Source: Megachile rotundata
Taxonomy: Eukaryota > Arthropoda > Insecta > Hymenoptera > Megachilidae
Direction: 5' to 3'
NCBI RefSeq assembly: GCF_050947335.1
Contig: NC_134995.1
Span: 12,066,501 to 12,130,500 of the forward strand
Length of the DNA: 64,000 nt
Shown here: in pieces, positions 58,650 through 64,000 of the stretch
Layout: every line of letters begins with the position of its first letter
Position numbering within the stretch: the first letter of the stretch is position 1
Notes under the pieces: generated by a model
Database searches by the model: none
The model's input: only the letters and a program-made list of their open reading frames with translations
What the model was told of the DNA's origin: nothing
Program-made: the position numbers and the translations under genes

Positions 58650-60000
58650 ATGCTTCTTCGAAATTCCAACTTTCCTCAAATTCCAATCTCTCCAAATTTC
58701 CATCTCTCCAATTTCCAATTTCTCAAAATTCCAACTCTCCCCAAATTCCAATCTCCCCAAATTCCAATTTCCCTAAATTCCAATCTCCCAAAATTCCAAC
58801 CCTCTCAAGTACTAACCCTCCCAAATACCGACCCTCTCAAATTCCAACCCTCTCAAATTCCAGTTTCCCCAAATTCCAATTTCGCAAAATTCCAACCCTC
58901 CCAAGTACCAACCCTCCCAAATACCGACCCTCTCAAATTCCAACTCTCCCCAAATTCCAATCTCCCAAAATTCCAATCTCCCCAAATTTCCATCTCCCCA
59001 AATTTCCATCTCTCCAATTTCCATTTCTCCAATTTCCAATTTCCCAAAATTCCAACTCTCCTCAAATTCCAATCTCCCCAAATTCCAATTTCCCCAAATT
59101 CCAATTTCCCTAAATTCCAATCTCCCAAAATTCCAGTTTCCTCAAATTCCAATTTCCCAAAATTCCAATCTCCCAAAATTCCAACCCTCTCAAATACCAA
59201 CCCTCCCAAATACCGACCCTCTCAAATTCCAACCCTCTCAAATTCCAATTGCTCCAAATTTCCATCTCCCCAAATTTCCATCTCTCCAATTTCCAATTTC
59301 CCAAAATTCCAACTCTCCTCAAATTCCAATCTCCCCAAATTCCAATTTCCCTAAATTCCAATCTCCCAAAATTCCAACTCTCCCCAAATTCCAATCTCCC
59401 CAAATTTCCATCTCCCCAAATTTCCATCTCTCCAATTTCCAATTTCCAAAAATTCCAACTCTCCTCAAATTCCAATCTCCCCAAATTCCAATTTCCCTAA
59501 ATTCCAATCTCCCAAAATTCCAATCTCCCAAAATTCCAGTTTCCTCAAATTCCAATCTTCCAAAATTCCAATCTCCCAAAATTCCAACCCTCTCAAATAC
59601 CAACCCTCCCAAATACCGACCCTCTCAAATTCCAACCCTCTCAAATTCCAATTGCCCCAAATTTCCATCTCCCCAAATTTCCATCTCTCCAATTTCCAAT
59701 TTCCCAAAATTCCAACTCTCCTCAAATTCCAATCTCCCCAAATTCCAATCTCCCAAAATTCCAATCTCCCAAAATTCCAATTTCCCTAAATTCCAATCTC
59801 CCAAAATTCCAATTTCCCTAAATTCCAATCTCCCAAAATTCCAACCCTCTCAAGTACCAACCCTCCCAAATACCGACCCTCTCAAATTCCAACCCTCTCA
59901 AATTCCAGTTTCCCCAAATTCCAATCTCCCAAAATTCCAACCCTCCCAAGTACCAACCCTCTCAAATTCCAATTTCCCTAAATTCCAATCTCCCAAAATT
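58650..60000. repeat. Inverse copy of the GGAATTT-type minisatellite
   Basis: Units such as CCAAATTCCAATCTCC, CCAACCCTCCCAAATACC and GACCCTCTCAAATTCC are the reverse complements of modules in the array at 35810-37310, including the rare CGGTATTTGGGAGGG motif. The order is less regular than in the 129-bp array. Long ORFs on both strands are artefacts. Confidence 0.93.
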
Positions 60001-60569
60001 CATCTTAGTCCAAATTAAATATCATGCCTCTTCGAAATTCGAGTCACATATAGGAAATCTATTAGGTGGACTTTGTGGAGGTTAAAATTAGCCAACTTCG
60101 AAAGTAAAATCTTGTAAACCCCTATATTTCTGTGTTTAGAAATTATTTCATAAATATAGTTTGAACTTATAACTACTCTTTCGAATTAAATATTATCGGA
60201 ATCCTTTTCTTCTGTATAAGTCATCTTCTCAATATATTAACATCTGTTATGCATCAACCCCTTCCTTGTCAAACGGATAACAATTATTACACCTCATAAA
60301 TCGCATGTAACGTTCAATCTTCGATCCCTGTTAATTAATGAACATCGCAATAACTGTAATTGCATCGTGAAATTCATGGAAAGCCTCTTGTTTACCGATG
60401 ATTGTAATTGCCGGGTTTATGTTTACGAGCAATTTAATAAACGTACGGGGCAAACATAATCTAAACGGGTATTACCGAATTCGGAAGTTTGTGTTTAGAA
60501 GGGTTGATTCCCATGTACGAAACGTTTACTTCATAGCTAACATGTAGTACAATGGATGTACATTTTGAT
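60001..60569. other. Unique AT-rich sequence
   Basis: No gene or array is seen. Confidence 0.35.
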
Positions 60570-61600
60570 AGTTACATATTAATTCTCAAAATTTGGAAAG
60601 ATTGAAATTTTGATATTTGTGAATTTCAATCTCTTAGATAGGAACCCTTGAAAATTGAGGTGCTTCTATATTTTAGTCTTTGCAAATTTTAACGTTTACA
60701 AATTGCAACTTTCTCAAGTTTCAAACTATCAAAATTTCAATTTTCTCAAGTTCCAATATTTGTAAATTTCAACCCTTTCAGATTGGAACCCTTGGAAATT
60801 CTGACACTTCTAAATTTCAATATTTGTAAATTTTAATCTACACAAATTGCAACTTTCTCAAATTCCAAGCTCTCAAAATTTTAATTTTCCCAAGTTCCAA
60901 TATTTGTAAATTTCAACCCTTTCAGATTGGAACCCTTTAAAATTCTTATACTTCCAAATTTCAATCTTTGTCAATTTTAACCCTCACAAATTGCAACTTT
61001 TTCAAGTTCCAAGCTCTCAAAATTTCAATTTTCTCAAATTTTGATGTTTGCAAATTTCAACCCCTCAGATTGGATCCCTTGAAAATTTTCATACTTCCAA
61101 ATTTCAATCTTTGTAAATTTTAACCCTCACAAATTGCAAGGTTCTCAAATTCCAAAGTCTCAAAATTTCAATTTTCCCAAGTTCCAATATTTGTAAATTT
61201 CAACCCTTTCAGATTGGGACCCTTGGAAATTCAGACACTTCCAAATTTCAGTATTTACAAATTTTAACCCTCACAAATTGCAACGTTCTCAAATTCCAAG
61301 CTCTCAAAATTTCAATCTTCCTAAATTTTGATATTTGCAAATTTCAACCCCCTCAGATTTCACTTGACAATTCTGATTTTTCCAACTTTTAATCTTATAA
61401 AATTGGGACTTTCTCAAATTATAATCTCTTTAAATTTCAATCTTCCCAAATTTTGATATTTGCAAATTTCAACCCCCTCAGTTTTGAGCACTCGACAATT
61501 CTGATTTTTCCAAATGTTAACCTTATAAAATTGGAACTTTCTCAAATCATAACCTCTTCAAATTTCAATCTTCCCAAATTTTTATATTTGCAAATTTTAA
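60570..61600. repeat. Degenerate AAATTTCAACCC-type array
   Basis: Loosely repeated phrases such as CAAATTTCAACCCTTTCAGA and CTCAAATTCCAAGCTCTC recur at about 115-120 bp. This looks like an older, decayed relative of the neighbouring CAAATTCC arrays. Confidence 0.8.
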
Positions 61601-62205
61601 CCCCCTCAGAACCCTTGAGAATTCCAATACTCTCAAATCTCAATCTCTGCAAATTTAAAAAATAAAATAAACCATAAAAGAAAGAGATCTCTGAGCAAAA
61701 ATGAGTGATAAATTTACAACCCCCTCAGAACCCTTGAGAATTCCAATACTCTCAAATTTCAATCTCCGCAAATTTCAAAAATAAAATAAACCATAAAAGA
61801 AAGAGATCTCTGAGCAAAAATGAGTGGTAAATTTACAACCCCCTCAGAACCCTCGAGAATTCCAATACTCTCAAATTTCAATCTCCGAAAATTTCAAAAA
61901 TAAAATAAAGCATAAAAGAAAGAGATCTCTGAGCAAAAATGAATGTTAAATTTACAACCCCTTCAGAACCCTTGAGAATTCCAATACTCTCAAATCTCAA
62001 TCTCTGCAAATTTCAAAAATAAAATAAACCATAAAAGAAAGAGATCTCTGAGCAAAAATGAGCGGTAAATTTTCAACCCCCTCAGAACCCTTGAGAATTC
62101 CAATACTCTCAAATCTCAATCTCTGCAAATTTCAAAAATAAAATGAATCACAAAAGAAAGAGATCTCTGAGCAAAAATGAATGACAAATTTACAACCCCC
62201 TCCGA
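61601..62205. repeat. 119-bp tandem repeat, five copies
   Basis: CAGAACCCTTGAGAATTCC recurs at 61607, 61726, 61845, 61964 and 62083, exactly 119 bp apart. Each copy also holds AAAGAGATCTCTGAGCAAAA. The copies are nearly identical. Confidence 0.95.
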
Positions 62206-63089
62206 AATAAGTCTCCATAAAATAATCGAGATAGGATTAACCAGAGATAAAAATATAATCGAACGAGTAGAGAAATACGCTTTTCATTCCTGCAATGAAA
62301 CGCGTGACGGAAATGATAAAATAAATGAACAATCACACAGAAAAAAGGTATCATTATTTTGCCGGCAAACAATGCGAACAGATTCGTGGTGCATTATGAT
62401 TATTTTAATAAAGGTTCGGTCGCCGCGTGTTCGATAGAAAAAAAGAGAGGAAAATTTAACGAGAAACGCAGAGCGGCACATTTACGTCCGTACAATTAAT
62501 TAAACAATACCGTGTGTGGGAGATAGGCTCGTTACGATGTGTATATAATATTTAATATAAAAGGAACAAAAGTAACCGGACATTTTATGAACCGGGATAT
62601 GAAATCGCGAAGAAACGAGTCGATCCATCAAAATGTTCGATATCCGATTCGTTTGAAACGTAGCAAACACATTCAGCACGATCCTTATCCAAATCCATAA
62701 ACGGATAGCAATTATTCGCGATCTCGCATCGAATATACATCTGCCGTTAATTAAAAAAGTTCCTCCGTACGTATAATCCCGTTCGAGCAGAAAATGAAAA
62801 ATAGAAGACAACGTACGTTGATTTTTCGAGAAACTCAATCTCCGATATTCGTTTCACGATGAGAAAACGTTATACCGTATCAATAATGAAACTCGCGCTG
62901 AAAATCGATGAAAAAAACTCTTGGGGATATTTTCAATCGTTTTGCCTCGTCAAAAGCGGTTCCTCATTTACGGAAATTTCATTGTTACAGTTTTTGCAGG
63001 AGAGTTTGCAGGATTTTTTGGGAGTTGGGGTAATTGGTGAATTTAATTGTGGTAGAAGAGTTTTGGTTGGTATTTTTGTTTTTGGGAAT
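62206..63089. other. Unique sequence between arrays
   Basis: No supported gene. The minus-strand ORF at 62500-62838 and the others here lack known motifs. Confidence 0.35.
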
Positions 63090-64000
63090 TTTGGTTTTAG
63101 GAAATTTTAGCTTTTGGTTGTGTTAAATTTTAAGTACACTTCTTCAAATTTTAGTTGTGAATTTCTACCTTCATAAATTTTAATTATTGCAAATTTTATG
63201 CTTTGCAATTTGAATTTTTTCGAATTGTAATATTTGCACATTTCAACCCTTCAGAATTCTGATGTTTTGTAATTAGAACCTCTCCAAATTCTAATATTCA
63301 CAGATTCCTTTTTTCTCAAATTGGAAGCTCTCAAAATTTCAACCCTCTCAAATTTTAATTTTTGCAAATTTTAGCTTTGACAAATTTCCACCCTTTCAGA
63401 TTGGAACCCTTGGAAATTCTGATACTTCCAAATTTTAATCTTTGCAGATTCTAACCTTCACAAATTGCAACTTTCTCAAATTCCAAGCTCTGAAAATTTC
63501 AATCTTCTCAAATTTCGATATTTGCAAATTTCCACCCTGTCAAAATTCACCTCTTCAATATTCTAATATTCCCAAATTCCACCCTTGCAAATTCTAACCT
63601 CGACAAATTCCATCTTCCTCAAATTCTAATCTTTCAAAATTTCAATCTTTCCAAATTCCTATATTTGTAAATTTCCACCCTCTCAAAATTCACCTCTTTA
63701 ATATTCTAATATTCCCAAATTCCACCCTTGCAAATTCTAACCTCGACAAATTCCATCTTCCTCAAATTCTAACCTTCCCTTTCAATCTACTCAAATTCCT
63801 ATATTTTCAAATTTCAACCCCTTCAAGTTTCACTTCTTCAAAATTCTGATACTTCTAAATTCCACCCTTGCAAATTTTAACCTTCACAAGTTCCATCTTC
63901 CTCAAATTCTAACCTCTCCTTTCAATCTACTCAAATTCCTATATTTTCAAATTTCAACCCCTTCAAGTTTCACTTCTTCAAAATTCTGATACTTCTAAAT
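63090..64000. repeat. Degenerate CAAATTCTAA-type array, continues past the window
   Basis: Irregular AAATTTCAACCC and CAAATTCCATCTTCC phrases, with two local duplications of about 140 bp (near 63540-63770 and 63783-64000). It runs off the right edge. Confidence 0.8.

Noticed and set aside
58650..60000. Coding sequence for a Phe/Pro/Ser repeat protein
   Set aside because: Same minisatellite family as intron 1 of Hmx in inverse orientation; frames open on both strands equally.
1..64000. Transposon or retroelement open reading frames
   Set aside because: No reverse transcriptase, transposase or integrase motifs were recognised in any frame provided by the sequence.

Overview
This window looks like insect nuclear DNA, most likely from a hymenopteran such as a bee or wasp (inference). 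The gene-dense end is AT-rich with short introns. p53, NELF-A, Prx3 and Hmx can all be assembled across canonical GT/AG introns. TTAGG-like motifs occur in one satellite, and minisatellites are abundant. No bacterial, viral or transposase-like gene was seen.

Layout. Bases 1-7100 form a compact cluster with no tandem arrays: the 3' part of an unrecognised insect protein (+), p53 (-, 3 coding exons), NELF-A (+, 6 coding exons) and mitochondrial peroxiredoxin Prx3 (+, 3 coding exons). p53 and NELF-A are divergent, with 445 bp between their start codons. Bases 7100-26280 hold no gene I can support, only unique DNA broken by seven tandem-repeat arrays. Bases 26282-51695 are one homeobox gene, Hmx, on the minus strand. 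It has three coding exons (51106-51695, 32999-33345, 26282-27099) and two large introns of about 17.8 and 5.9 kb. Its splice phases fit exactly and give a 584-aa protein with an eh1 Groucho-binding motif and an HMX-class homeodomain. Bases 51700-55200 are GC/CpG-rich and probably contain the Hmx 5' UTR and promoter. Bases 55200-64000 are mostly repeat arrays.

The striking property is the minisatellite load: about two dozen arrays cover roughly a third of the window. They begin abruptly beyond Prx3 and avoid the Hmx exons and CpG-rich 5' region. Several are related to each other. Two adjacent arrays in Hmx intron 2 are inverted copies of one core. A roughly 170-bp satellite occurs in opposite orientations downstream of Hmx and in its intron 1. 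A GGAATTT-type array in intron 1 has an inverted partner upstream of the gene. A GTGCGTCAC-type array lies on both sides of the last exon. Many arrays have periods divisible by three, which creates long spurious reading frames, including the longest ORF in the window (546 codons). I reject these as genes.

Functional links: p53 (stress transcription factor) and NELF-A (promoter-proximal pausing) share a short upstream region. Prx3 removes mitochondrial peroxide and has a DREF-type TATCGATA cluster upstream. Hmx is a developmental repressor-type homeobox gene, with a possible Pho/YY1 site cluster just beyond its 3' end.
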